A stretch of DNA of 64,000 nt from Gavia stellata (Eukaryota > Chordata > Aves > Gaviiformes > Gaviidae): NCBI RefSeq assembly GCF_030936135.1, contig NC_082603.1, positions 20,054,880 through 20,118,879 on the forward strand, in the 5' to 3' direction. The notes beneath the pieces are model-generated. The model was given only the letters and a program-made list of their open reading frames with translations. It was not told where the DNA came from and searched no databases. The position numbers were made by a program, and so were the translations under genes. Shown here piece after piece: positions 12,101 through 26,004 of this stretch (its first letter is position 1; every line of letters begins with the position of its first letter).

Positions 12101-15100
12101 ATGTTGATATCAAGCAGGCTTGTTAATGTACAGATTGAAATAAGATGAATATGATTTACATTTTGGCAATGTTTGTGCTTGTATGTACCCTCTGAACAAG
12201 GTGGAGGAAGATTGTTTTTTGGTTTGGTAACTGTAAAAATAAACTGGTCTGTATAGGAGGGGACACTTGATCTTCCAAGGAGGAAATCAAAGTAGTGACA
12301 TGGCAGTCTCTAGTTCTTCCGAAATAAATTGGTAGTCAGGTTAGAATTTAATACGGTTACAAAAGATAGCGTGTTTCCCCAGGAGGGTCTCTGAGGGAAT
12401 GTGATCTGATACTAGTTGTTACAGTTCCTGAAGATGCAAAGTGGCACTACTGCTGAAATGCTGAAGACAGATGTCTCTGCTTCATCGTACCCAATGTTAA
12501 CTGACTGCATGTTAGGGTCTTTAGATGATGGATGGAGTCCCCTCCCATGGGCAGATTGTTCCACCTCTTTCTTTTTGCTGGTTGTGGAGAGGACTTAAGC
12601 AACCAGTTTACACTTGTAAACTGAAGTTATGCTGCAGAGAGTAGAGTCATTTTGCTTTTGCCAGAGTCATCAGAGTTGCACTAACTCTCAGTGGTCTGTG
12701 CAGCATGTTAGAGGTGTGCAAGTTGCTTCAGGTGTTTAATATAAAATCTTAAACCAAAAGAAAGCAGCTTGATGAAGACAAAAAGCAGCCAGTGAAGTTG
12801 TTGAGAGTAGGTATATCTGTGGATGAGAGTGCATGAATTTTGGATGCCAGTAATCTGCTGAACTTGTAAATAGTGGTGTTAATTTATCAAACCTTTTAAA
12901 CAGTGAGTATATTCATGCTGTTGCTCTGAGACTGCTTTTACTCAATATACAGAAAACATCAATAATTGCAATATTTTGGAGTTGTGCCTCACGGATACAA
13001 ATGGTATGGAAATGTGGCAGTCGGGTAGTCAGTGAGAATGAGTTTGTCTGTAGGCAAAGTGAGTAGGTGCTGTTGTGTTTTGTTGGTGTAATTTCTTTTC
13101 ATTTTTACTTGGTGAATGTTCTGAAATGTGATAACCACAGACTTGATGTAACTAACATTTTCAGTAAGTATTCACTTTATTACTTAACATGCATTTAAAT
13201 TCCCGAGTTCAGTCAAAGAAAACTAATGAAAGGGATAAGTAAATTAGATAACGGTTTTAAAAAATATATGTTTTTTTTACACTGAGAAAAATATCTGCTA
13301 GGTATCACGGTGGCAGAGTTAAAAATTGTTTCATTAACCTGTATCAAAATCGTATGGGTTTCGAATACAGGCTTCTAAATAAATTGCAAGATTGGCTAAT
13401 AGTGGTTTGTTTTGTTTTTCAGGCTTTAGAAAGGATGCGTCCTTACCTGTGTGATAAAATCATAGCTGAGAGACACTTTGATTACCTACGTTCAAAGAAA
13501 ATACTCACTAGAGAGGACACAGAAGAAATTTCTTCTCGATCTTCCAGTAGGAAAAAAACGGGGAAGTTATTGGACTACTTAGCAGAAAACCCAAAGGGAC
13601 TAGATGCTTTGATTGAATCTATCAGACGAGAAAGAACACAAAACTTCCTGTTACAAAAGATAACTGATGTAGTGTTGAAAGTCAAAAATGAAAAACTTGA
13701 AGCTCTCAAAGGTGAGAATTTTATAATAGCATTTTGTAAGACTTTAATTTTGCAGACCCTCAAAATAAAACTTAACTCCAACAATTCTTTAAATCATGTT
13801 TCTTAGTACAGATTTTTTTCTTTTTTCTTTTTATTTTTTTTTTCTTCCTTTAGTGTTTGGGACAACATTCTTTGAAATATCATCAGTTTGGGTTTAAGAT
13901 CCTAGTGCATGTATCCTGGCTTTGCCTTTTTACTATCTAAACACATCATAAATAACAAATTGCAAAGAACCCTATCATGTGTGGTTATGATGGATAAGTC
14001 TGTCTTCACATTTCAGTTTTGCTTTCTATGAGGTTCTAATTCAGAACTCAAAATAGGTGGTTATCTTCCATCTTGCATTTCTCTTGAAGCTATTTACTGC
14101 AGTGACAGGATGCTCTGGTTTTGTTAAACTCTGCACCTCAGCAGAAGATAAGTCAGCAAATGCAACCTGAGGGGAATACTCCTGTATGCCTTCAATGCCA
14201 AAACTTGAAATTAGACACTATAAATGTATGCATGTGTTGCATCATACAGGTAGAGAGGTTTTGTTGACACACAATGCTTGAAGTGACAAGTATGCACGTT
14301 ATGTATGTACTCATGTTTTAAGGCAGATAAAGAAAGTATAAGCCTTCTTAAACCAAAAACCTTACTTCCCTTTCCACACCCATCGAAAGAGAAATGAAGA
14401 AGGAAGAAGTACATTTTAACCCTAGAGATGAAAGGCCTGAAGTTTTCTCAGGCTTCAGGTAAAAGAGCCTTCAAATGCAGTCCACTTTGGAGTAGAACCA
14501 TGTAGCTGAAGCTTTTAAAAGTTTGAAGAGCATAGTGAGAAAAACCTATCAAAAGATAGGCCAAAGGGCTAAAGTGACTTCCTAAAATGAAGCTTAAATT
14601 ACGGTGCATCTTTGTCAAATAGTAGCTGGTACGGAGATATAGAGAGGTCATTCACGTCAGCCTAGGCAACCTGCATGTATTTTTTAATTTGTCACGAATA
14701 TTGGGATGTCACAGGTGAGATGAAGAGATTAGTGTGTTAAAAATACAGGCAATTGATCTTTGACAATCTTACTGATACTAAAACAGAGCACAGTTTTAAG
14801 AGTGCACCATATTGTAATTACATCCAGTCTCTGTTTTTTGTCTTAGGTCTAAGCTGCAGCACCTGTATGACCTCACTGTATGGAGGAACGAATAACCTTT
14901 CTAGATCATATTCTGATGAATCTAATTTTTTTGATAAAACAAAAGACAAAGAATCTACCCAGATACATCATCCAGAAGAAGATTATAGCACCGCCGCGTT
15001 TGTGTCTGCTGTCTCTCTTCATTCAATGAATTTACCAATTGCAGAGATGGGAAATGCAGAGTGTGCTGTTTTCTCAGCCACCCTTCCAGGGCCTGGAGAC

Positions 15101-15214
15101 CCCGGTGCACCCCCACTCCCTCCAGAGCTCCAGTCAGAGCAGCAAGAACCGTGTACTAGTTCAACTGACAATTGCTTTTTGCCTTTAAGATCACGTTCTC
15201 TTCAACACCAGTGA
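9092..15214 (+). CDS. BCL10: BCL10, CARD adaptor of the CBM signalosome
   Basis: Three coding exons (9092-9187, 13423-13711, 14847-15214) join to 753 nt, giving 250 residues; the human protein has 233. BCL10 is a cytosolic adaptor. Its CARD is nucleated by CARD9, CARD10, CARD11 or CARD14 into filaments that recruit MALT1 and TRAF6 and activate NF-kB. Seen here: a CARD at about residues 26-114 with the conserved runs EVKKDALE, IIAERHFDYLR, KILTREDTEEIS, GKLLDYLAENPKGLD and TQNFLLQKITD; then a Ser/Thr-rich tail with the conserved patches TNNLSRSYSDESNF (the phosphorylated region in mammals) and PGDPGAPPLPPELQ, ending LPLRSRSLQHQ. The start at 9092 was chosen because it directly precedes the conserved LLTEDEMAEVKKD. 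The N-terminus has a Gly/Ser-rich extension of about 13 residues compared with human. Confidence 0.96.
9188..13422 (+). other. BCL10: BCL10 intron 1
   Basis: 4,235 nt between GTAAGT and TTTTTCAG. The first 370 nt belong to the CpG island and the rest is AT-rich. A short AT-rich hairpin lies at 10212-10248. No repeat family or additional exon recognised. Confidence 0.9.
10212..10248 (+). repeat. imperfect AT-rich inverted repeat
   Basis: The outer 7-bp arms CAGACTA and TAGTCTG pair exactly, and inner AT-rich bases extend the stem by about seven pairs after one bulged base, around an 8-nt loop. It is too short for a microRNA precursor. Confidence 0.6.
13423..13711 (+). CDS. BCL10: BCL10 coding exon 2 (most of the CARD)
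   Basis: 289 nt between TTTTTCAG and GTGAGA, in at phase 0 and out at phase 1. It encodes CARD helices 1-6 from ALERMRPYLCDKIIAE to KLEALK and has high identity to mammalian BCL10. The reading frame continues open upstream of the acceptor, but that part is intronic. Confidence 0.95.
13712..14846 (+). other. BCL10: BCL10 intron 2
   Basis: 1,135 nt, GTGAGA to TTGTCTTAG, with T-rich runs just after the donor side. Nothing else recognised. Confidence 0.9.
14847..15214 (+). CDS. BCL10: BCL10 coding exon 3 (Ser/Thr-rich tail)
   Basis: 368 nt, entering in phase 1 and ending with TGA at 15212-15214. It encodes the MALT1-binding neighbourhood and the Ser/Thr/Pro-rich C-terminus. The conserved SRSYSDESNF and PGDPGAPPLPP patches fix the frame. 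Confidence 0.95.
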
Positions 15215-17230
15215 ACGTAGTGACCGATGTCTGTTCATCCAAATGGTACTGAAACTTTGTGTGATGTCTTATAAAGGTTAAAAAAGTATTTTCAAACTGT
15301 TAACTAACAAAATCACCAGAAACAATCTATGCTGTTTACTGTTTTTAAGGAGTAATTTTTTTGTAGTTGGGTGACTCTGGAGCTGCTTGATTTTGTGTTC
15401 TTTAGGGAGCTTTTATCAAACGATCATGGTATTACACCAGCAAAGGTTTGTTTTTTAAACCAATGTATTTAAGATTTCACATTTAGTTGCAGATATTTAA
15501 GCTGCAGTTATAGAACAAGTGGGTTTTTTTCTTCCTACAGAAGCTAACAAATCTGTCCTTAAAGTTTCTGTGACAGGAAAAGATGGTTAAGAAAACTGTT
15601 GTTGTATTGAAAAATAGCTTTCTGAACTAAAAGCTTAAGCTTACTTACCAAAGAGCTTAAATTCATTTACCAAATTAAATGTTTCTCTGTAGGAAAATTC
15701 TTCCCTCTGTGTATGTGCGTGCAGCTCCATTTGCAAAAACAAAAAGAAGAATCTGGCCAAATCTGTAGCTATGCTTATTTGCAAGAAATCTCTTAATTGT
15801 CTGAACTTTGTTCTCTGTCCTACCAGTAAATCAAAAGGCACTCAATTTCGCGGTGATTTGAGTTAACAAATATACTTCCATAAGCCTTAGCATATTATTC
15901 TTGTATGTTAGAGATACCTGATTTGATATGCACTTTACATATAAATTCTCACTAGTACTGGAAAAGGAACATAAACTGCTGTAACGGCATCATGTGGGCT
16001 GTAAGAAAATGTTACTGTATAATGCTATCAAGGAGCAAAGCTTGTATGTTTTGTCCCAGTAGGTAAGTAGAGGAGGACTCCTGTAGCAAGAAAGTAACCA
16101 TAACTGAAGGACTCTTGGACATGTTGCACTTCAGATACCTAGTCTTCAAAGCAGATTGACAGGTTTATATTTCGAATTGTTTAGAGTCAAATGCATTTTA
16201 AACTATTTCAGCATGGGAAGGTTCTCATTTCTTGACACAATGTAACATGCTGTGTTCCTCTCATACTCTAGTCTTGAGCTGTAATCTACTTTTTATGAAG
16301 TTGACCTATAATCACTTGAAAATTACTAGGCGAAGACAAAACTTTTGCTTGGAAATGGGTACAGTTGTGTTCTGCATTTAAGGCTTTAAATTATTTTGGC
16401 TCTCATACAGTGCTATAGCTGTGTAATTCCATTCAAATTCAAACCCAGCTAATATTCCTAAACTGTGTTCTCCTTTTGTGGAGACAGGCCGTCTGCAGGA
16501 CCTCAGTATAGTCTCTAAATTTTTTTTCATGTTTACTCTGGTTTTGGAAGTAGGTTAAACTGCAATATTCAACTACACTCCATACTTACACATAAATAGC
16601 TTACATTTGATAAAGATGTGGGCTTCTGCTTAGTGTTTATAGAAATCCTTGTTTTTTCTTGTATACATCTAAGGTTGTAGACTGTCAGGATAGTGAAAAT
16701 GCTTTTTAGCAAAACTGCTTGGTTCAGAAGGCACTCTGGAAGTTAAGTGCCTAAACATGCAAGCAAAATTTTGCTCTCCAACATGAAATTACGGGTAGGT
16801 TTAAATCCCTCTCTTCCATTAACTTGAACTGTAGTTGCACATACTCAGGATGTCTAAAAATTGATTTGTCTAAATGCCCCCGGTAACCACTTAAAGAACT
16901 GTGCTTAGGTTTGGGTCCCTTCTTGGATCCTTTTAAAGGAAGGAGTGTGAGCAAGCTTGGACTTAACTGAAAAAAAGCATCAGCTCAGGGTGAAGACAGC
17001 TTTGCAGATCTAAATCCGAACACGTGAGGTGCGCTGCCTGCCCCACAGTGCGCTGTGCAGCCTGCAGGAAGCGTACCTGTGCAGAGATCGCTCCTGCAGT
17101 GGAGCCCACTAACCTGAGACTTTAAATGAATGTATTATCTTAGCAAATGTTTATAACATGCATTTTTAAAAATTTGAAATGTTTTTATCTCAACTTTTTG
17201 GAATAAATTCTTTTGTATACTTGCCTGTTT
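15215..17230 (+). other. BCL10: BCL10 3' UTR
   Basis: About 2 kb of AT-rich non-coding sequence between the stop codon and a good poly(A) signal. The length is close to that of mammalian BCL10. No repeats recognised. Confidence 0.7.
17202..17207 (+). terminator. BCL10: BCL10 poly(A) signal
   Basis: AATAAA followed about 15-40 nt later by a T/GT-rich element (TTGCCTGTTTTCCTGTCTGT). Confidence 0.7.
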
Positions 17231-18180
17231 TCCTGTCTGTCTCTCTCATTATTAACATGTGTAGGTTGTAAGAGCTGTTCATGCCAGTATCTGGATGTGT
17301 GGTTTTGGTTTTGTGTATGCGGGAGGCTTTTGTTCTCTTTCTCTTGTTAAAGAGAGGTTTGTCTTTGGTGGAAAGACTGACTTAATGTGAAACACCTGTG
17401 CATTCAAGAGCAGTGTATAGGGAAAAGATGCAGGTTCAATTAAGATCTCATCTGCTTAACTAAATTTGCTGTGGTTCATGACTAGTATTGCGAACCTGAT
17501 TCTTGCTTTTTTTCAAAAGACTCGATCACTCAACTTCTTAAAAATGCGAGAAGTGTTGCTTCCAGCCATGCATATATTGACTTCATTCTTAAGATTTTTT
17601 TTTTATTTTTATTAATAGCAAGGGCGAAACCAAACCTTTGAGTGCTGAGGACTGTGATTCAAAAAAGGATTTGCAAATGTTGCAGGGACTGTGGAGGCTC
17701 ACTTCAGCGGTTGTTTTCATTGTACTTTTTGTGTAGGGTTTGTTTCAAAATAATGATTATAGTATTGATTACGAGAGATCAGCTAGACAAGGTTTAGTAT
17801 CTTTACAGCAAAGGAATTCATCATATAACCAAAGTCCCTTCCTCAGACCATGTCCTGCTTCCGTGGGAGTATAAGTAACCTGAACGCTGCTAGTATTTTA
17901 GCTGATGCAAAAACAGGTAAATGGGCCTTGTTGACAAGGGAAGTCTAGCACAAACTTTTTCCATCTGTTTTGGTAGAGATAGACTACCTGACTCCTTAAG
18001 CTAGAACCGCATAGGTGACGTTCAAAGCTTCATCTGCCCTGGGTTAGCTAACGCTTGAACACGAAGGGAAAATGTGTTTTCTCTCTGCTTGTAAGGCCTG
18101 CAGGTGTGAAAAAGAAGAAATGGAGGTCGTCTCAGTTTCATGTCTCACTTGTTGTATCTGCCTATGGTCACCTAGAGAAA
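17231..18180. other. BCL10-C1orf52 intergenic region
   Basis: About 950 bp of AT-rich sequence between the BCL10 poly(A) site and the next CpG island. Nothing recognised in it. Confidence 0.6.
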
Positions 18181-18205
18181 AAAATCCCCGCCCTCCCGGG
18201 GGTGA

Positions 18206-20375
<2,170 letters not shown>

Positions 20376-20865
20376 GCAGGGCCTGCTGGATTTAGCCATA
20401 ATGAAAATTTCAGTGAACTTGGATTCCTCTGCTGGAATGGGAAACAAATACATGTTTACCGAATTTCTCTCTCCTGTCGGGTAGGGAATTTTCTTTCTGT
20501 AGTATGCTTGCCTTTTGGAAAGCACAAAATTAAATGGACAGTGTAATGATAGAAACTCATCTACTGAACAAAATTTAAACCTGTTTATTTACAAGAGGAA
20601 GTTAGAAGAGGGATCCATTGTGATGGATGCTTGTGCTCATGCAGGTTACAGGACTTCATGGTATTTTGTTTATCAAGAAACCTGGTAACGTGAGCTTTTC
20701 TGGACTGACTTTTCCATTGTGTCAAAACCTTTTATAAAGGAGTATATACTAAAGATTCTTTAAGTACTGTCCTGTGATATGTTTGCATAATGTTGTTTTG
20801 AAATGTATGTAAAGACTGCAAATAGGTCACTGGAATAAATCTACATTTGAAAACATGTGCGGTAT
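20376..20865 (+). other. C1orf52: C1orf52 3' UTR (probable short form)
   Basis: AT-rich trailer to the first good poly(A) signal. A longer form using AATAAA at 20973-20978 is possible. Confidence 0.6.
20834..20839 (+). terminator. C1orf52: C1orf52 poly(A) signal
   Basis: AATAAA about 460 nt after the stop codon; a second AATAAA follows at 20973-20978. Downstream GT-rich sequence is only moderate for both. Confidence 0.55.
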
Positions 20866-23800
20866 AAATATTGCATTGCATGCTTGGTGAATGGGGGGGA
20901 TGAATTCTGTACTGTATGCATTTCAGTGATGTGTTTCTTATGACACAACAGATTCCTCAGGGCTTTGTTTGTAATAAATATACAACTGCAAACTGAAAAA
21001 ACCATGAACCTGATAATGGAGTTTAATATTTGATAATTAGTTTTGATGTTATGTGGTCTGCATCATTGAAACATGAGACTCACTGCTGCAGAAAGAACTG
21101 AAGCATTTAACGTATTTGTCCTAAAATTGGTGATAGAATCTAGATATTTATGTGGGAAAAAGTTATCACAAAGCTGTGATAGAGTTTACAGCAGAACTGC
21201 ATTTATTTCAGCGCAAATGGTAATCTTCTCAAAGTGGTAGTCAGTATATGTTGCATTTGTGATACGCTGCTGCATAGATTTTTGGGTCTGTATGTGAAAA
21301 AGTACCAGCAAAACTGGGTCGGAGGGAGTGTTGCTTTAGGTTTATTTTCAAATAAAGGTTCTGTGCCTTAGGAAATCTGCAGTGAGATTAGGCCTACTAA
21401 TAGAAGTTTATGTAATTAAACTACTAATGTAAACATTCATAATTTTTATTTTCCTTCTGTCTTGGACTAGCTTTAGTTTGGCAGAACAGGTTCTGTATGC
21501 ATATATGCTAATATGATGTTAATACTTTTAAAAGTGATTTTTTTAAAAAAATTATTTTGACCCTCAATATATAGAAAAATGTATTCATTTTTAGTGAGTA
21601 TATGAAGTTAGCAGTAAGTTAGGCAATTCTAGCCTTGGCAGTGTGGTAATGCTGTCTCTGGATCCTTCTCTACCTGCAGACTTTGCAACCGCTTCTTGCC
21701 AGTTTCACGGGCTGTGGGGCCGAATCTGTGATCTATTCCACCCCTTCTGTGCTGCCAGTCCGGAAACGACTCAAAAAATGGTACTTGTACACGGCTGAGG
21801 GTTGCCCGTGCCCCAGCTCTCCTAGCACAACCCCAAATATCTGACACTGTCATAGCAAGCTCCAAGATGAGGGACGGTGTCATAGGCAAAGCCGATGTGT
21901 CAGACCTGTGTACAGTTTCTCAAAATACTCCTTCATCTCAGGTGGTGATGGCTGGGCTAGAGCAGGGACTAGGCTAGCAGGGAGCAGAGCAGAGCTGGCC
22001 TCTGGGTTGCAAGGGGAAACGTCCCACACCCTTAATGATGACCCTGCTGAGTTCCAGCTGGGATGAAGACCCCTTCACAGCCATCAAATACAACTGCTTG
22101 CTGAAATGGAGCAGACAGTGTAGCATGACAATCCAGGAACTGTGGATATCTGCATTTTGTTGAGTTGAGAGACTACAGACGCCTGTACTTCACTTTATCT
22201 AGAATGCTAATGTAAACTCTCCCTCATTCTAGTAATAGTGTGTGAAACTTCCACTAAAAATTACCTAATGCAGGCTGATTCTCTTGCAGGAATAGCTGTC
22301 TCCATGCAGGTAATGCAGCCTTACATCATCCACTTCAGGATGTGGATTGACACAAGCTGCTCGGGTAGCTGGTCTCTCTGTCCTGGTCATCTGAGATCAA
22401 ACAGTTTCTGTGAGCCTTGCTTACAGAGAAATGAAGGATGTTTTTCTTGAAGGGCTGAATGTGAAGTCTCTGAATGAAAAGTCTCACTCTAATTTTTTTT
22501 TTTCTGTATCTGCTGTCCTAATGTAGCTAGGTTGAAGGTGCTAATCTTCAGAGAGTGTGGTAGAAAAAAATACTGCTTATGTGCCTTTTTTAACAGGAAT
22601 GTGTTTATACTATAGCTGGCATAGAGAGATGAAGGTAGGGAATAGCAGCAAGCTCCTGTTCAGATACGAAAATCAGATGTTCCGTCAGTTTCCTGAAGGT
22701 TTGGTTTGTGTCCAGGCAGAGAGTTGCAGATTATAGTATGTCTAGTAAGACACTTTTTAAGAAACCTTTCTCTGCTATCCTATACGTACAGAATTTATTC
22801 CAGGGATATGGGGATGAATGGTACCATTTCTTGAAATTTGAGGGATTTGACATGAACTACACGGTTCAATGGACTGCCTAATTCTCAAGTCTTAACAATA
22901 GTTTTGTTTGATACTGGAGTGCTCCCTGAAGAGCGTTACAGCTGAAGGTTAATGTCACCAGCTCTGGAAATAGGATGCATTCCCATGACTGCTGTGACCA
23001 AGGAGGCTTTTGTCCTTGTATTGTTTGCTCTGCTATTCTATGGGCAGCTCAGGAAGTTACCATGCTAATCACTCGTTTTGTTTTCAGATCATATGATATA
23101 TGTGGTATCCAGTTGTCTTGAAGTTAACATCATCTGATGCTCAGTTTCCAAGGAGAAAACCAGCGTGGCTAATGTGGGAGAAGAATGATTAATTGTATTA
23201 CTTACAGGTTGAGGAAATCTTCATTGTAAGCAGTGACCGTGGCAGCTTCCCTATTCAGGAGAAATGGCAAAAGCAACTATGCTTCTTTTTCTTAAATAAG
23301 CCATCTGAAACAACTCTGCTTCAGACAGGCTCTCACAGCCTTACCTGGGTGGGCTGGTTCTGCTGCTGGAAGTTTTTTGGTAGAGATTCTTCAATGCATC
23401 ATCTTCAGGAGAAGATGATGAGAGAAGTGCTAGTGCTGCAGCTTCTGAAGCAACTCAGAAGATTTCTTGACATACAGGGCAAACAAAAAAGCCCAGGGCA
23501 GGGAGGGGACTGACCTTTCTGAGTTCAGAGATAACAGGCAGCATGTGTGTTTTATTGTAAGTAAATGAGATTGCATAAAAGAAATGTTATGCTTGTGTCA
23601 TCAGTGACTGGTAATGCAAATGACTAGAGGACTCCTCGTAGTGAAAAAAATGCTAGAGTCCTAACTGTGGTGAGAAAATGGCTGGAAAGGCACAAAATGT
23701 GTCCAGTGACTGGCTTTGATAGTGTGGTGCTTATTAAGCAGTACTTGCTTCTGCAGGGAAGAAACCACAGGTATCTATAGCTGGTACAAAGAGGCTGTTT

Positions 23801-24740
23801 AGAAATGGCTAGATTGAGCTAGATCGAATGTAGCTACTAGCCAGCAGAGGAAGAAAAGGAGAGAAATCCTGCTGATTTTGCCAAGGATCTGTAAGGTCTT
23901 ATTCAGATACCATAAAAAGCTTCTAAGAAAAACGGGCAATAGGCTAAATTATAAATGCTTATCCAGAGTTGGGCTTCTAGATCAAGATTACTGATAACGC
24001 ATCCATGGCATTCATAGCTACGAAGCTGTAAAATTACCAGCCATCATTCAAGTTCCTCAGTAAATCACCTGACAGAGCACTACCGCGAAAGATGCAGTCA
24101 CGATGAGCCTTGCAATTACAGGAGTGCATCCAACAGTCCCCAGAAGAGGATTCAAGTCTTCTCCGTCCCCTTTTTGCATGATTAGAAGTGACACAGATGT
24201 ACCAAACAAGAAAAATTGATAATGATGCAGTGCATAAAGGAAGCAGATCAGATAAGAAGGAGCAGTAAGAAGATTTTCTCATTTGTTTTGAAAGTAGAAG
24301 AGGGAAAGACTGAAGAAGCTGAAGGACAAAGCTTGATGGAAAAACAGACAGACTTGTAGGTTTTCTTCAGGTTTGGACAGCTAATAATGAAAAACTGGCC
24401 ACTCTGTACATCAGGATTAGTGAAATGCGTGAGTGAACACTTACTAAATTTAAACTGATGGCTCAGATGTTCAAAAAATCTCTAACTAGAGAACAGTTTA
24501 TCCTGGATTGTCTTTCAAGAGGAGGCAGTGACAGCGAACATACACCCCCGCTGACAAATGGGGAAGATTGGCTCTGAAAATGAGCCCTCTATTGACTCAT
24601 CATTGCACTGTTTTTAGGATGAATCAAATGTGATGATGATCATTATGTGTAACAGGGAAAAAAAGGCAGTAAAAATGCGTACAAGTTTGGTCTGAGAAAA
24701 TTCTCTTAAAAATTTGTCGAGATTAGAAAAACAGTGGCTA
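20866..24740. other. intergenic region before the gypsy-like fossil
   Basis: Mostly AT-rich. A more GC-balanced patch at about 21640-21900 has an 86-codon minus-strand open frame of no recognisable family. I searched by eye for LTRs, a protease DSG/DTG motif and gag zinc knuckles that would belong to the element starting at about 24.74 kb and found none convincing. Confidence 0.5.
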
Positions 24741-24758
24741 GAAGGCAATTAATTTGCA

Positions 24759-25160
24759 ATTAATTCATTGCGTTGCCTCCAGATGCTGGCACAATAGCAC
24801 TTACATTACTTGGATTTCCAAAAAAGGCAGGATGATCGGGAAAAGAAGATGTCACATCGGTGCAGAAGTACAGCTGTTGAGGATAATGGCTTCATGGCAG
24901 GCAGCGCTTCCTCCCAGAAACGCTAACAGAGAGGTGGTTGCAAGGCATCCCTCCGATAGTCTGCTATTCCTATGCGATAGTCTGCTATTCCTATGCGACA
25001 GCTTGATGCATGCTAATGCTGTTGAAGAAGTGATTCATTTACAAATGGTTTGTGATAAGCTTAAGGCTGCCAATCTGAAAGTGAATCCAGGGGAATGCAG
25101 CATGTTCCACAAAGAGTAATTTATCATGAACCTGTAATCTGCGCAGGAGGAGGATTTTTT
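24759..25160 (+). pseudogene. reverse transcriptase fragment of the gypsy-like element
   Basis: Seen in sequence: a segment reading INSLRCLQMLAQ, a stop, then HLHYLDFQKRQDDREK, which resembles the RT palm around the first catalytic Asp and the EEDREKTAF motif. Next come LLFLCDSLMHANAVEE, in the place of the Y-x-DD box (catalytic box changed to FLCD), and LKAANLKVNPGECSMFHKE, the typical post-catalytic stretch ending in a Cys-containing K-x-C-x-F motif. After a frame change near 25116, VIYHEPVICAGG fits the next family motif. At least two stops and two frame changes break the frame. Non-functional. Confidence 0.75.
24954..24995 (+). repeat. 21-bp tandem duplication across the RT active-site box
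   Basis: Two identical 21-bp units (24954-24974, 24975-24995). Because 21 is a multiple of three, the reading frame is kept and the FLCD box is encoded twice, at 24967-24978 and 24988-24999. Confidence 0.92.
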
Positions 25161-25319
25161 TATCAACGGAAAGAAACAGAAGCTGTGTGATGCTGGCTGA
25201 CTCTCTCGTGACAGGAAGCTCATTCGCCAGCTTGCTAATCTTGCAAAATCATGGCAGAATTTGGATGAAAAGATGTAATGCTTTCAGTCACCAGCAGGAT
25301 ACAATTTGGGTTTTCTTGT

Positions 25320-25706
25320 CAGGCTTGAAAGGCTCTTGTGTCTCTTTCTGTCTTAGCTTGCTGATTGTTTTTTCCAAACCCCCTTGACTACTGGTCACAG
25401 ATGTTTGTGCTTTTGCTTTAGGTGTGGGTTTGATGTGAGAACAATGCAGGACTGTCTTAAAAGCATGGAAGCTGACTACAGCTGAAGAGTGCGTTCTTCA
25501 AGGATAAGTGGCTGTACCAGTTGAAAGGGACCCCTGGAAATGGCTACAGCTGTGCAGCATTTACATTTTGAGAGAAAATGTTTAAGGACACCCACAATTA
25601 CTTGTTAGACTGGAAAAATCTGAAAGGTTGGTTTCCAAATAGCTGGAAAAACCCCAGCACCATCAGGCCTGGGCACAAGCATGGTTGTACCGGTGCCCTA
25701 CGGAGA
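25320..25706 (+). pseudogene. RNase H fragment of the gypsy-like element
   Basis: The open frame ending at 25387 reads LKGSCVSFCLSLLIVFSKPP, matching the linker before RNase H (x-ALxxxPVLxxPDFSKPF). Directly after its stop, LLVTDVCAFALGVGL follows in the same frame, matching the TDAS-x-x-x-GAVL motif, with the catalytic Asp at 25400-25402. In another frame, 25656-25706 reads STIRPGHKHGCTGALRR, matching the RPGK-x-HGNADALSRR motif that closes the RNase H region in Ty3/gypsy pol. One stop and at least one frame change separate the motifs. Confidence 0.75.
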
Positions 25707-26004
25707 TGAGCTTCTTGACAGGCTAGTTGCTTTAGCAGCAGCAGAGTGGGAACGGCTGCCCAGGTGTGCTCAGGAGGAGACGCCGACTCCTCTCTCTATA
25801 ATTCACAGGAGGGCAAACATTACAGAGGGAAAAACTTCCCAAAAAGAAGACTAGCATGGGATGTGTTTAGAAAGCCCTTGAGCAAATGGAGGCATCTTGC
25901 TAAGAAAACCAATCCCATTACTGCCAACGGTGTTTTCTGGATGCGTTGACTAAGGTGCAGTTTAAAGAATGATGCAACAAGAGGCGGCGATTAGTGAGGC
26001 AGTC

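Noticed and set aside
21629-21889. 86-codon minus-strand frame in a GC-balanced patch
   Set aside because: No recognisable family, no splice or promoter context; could be very old repeat but nothing supports it.
24034-24282. 82-codon minus-strand frame upstream of the pol fossil
   Set aside because: Opposite strand to the element, with no motif of an envelope, gag or host gene.
24463-24570. MAQMFKKSLTREQFILDCLS, reminiscent of SCAN or gypsy gag (LTREQF..)
   Set aside because: Only one short motif, no zinc knuckle, and too close to RT unless protease and the RT start were deleted. Not strong enough to call gag.
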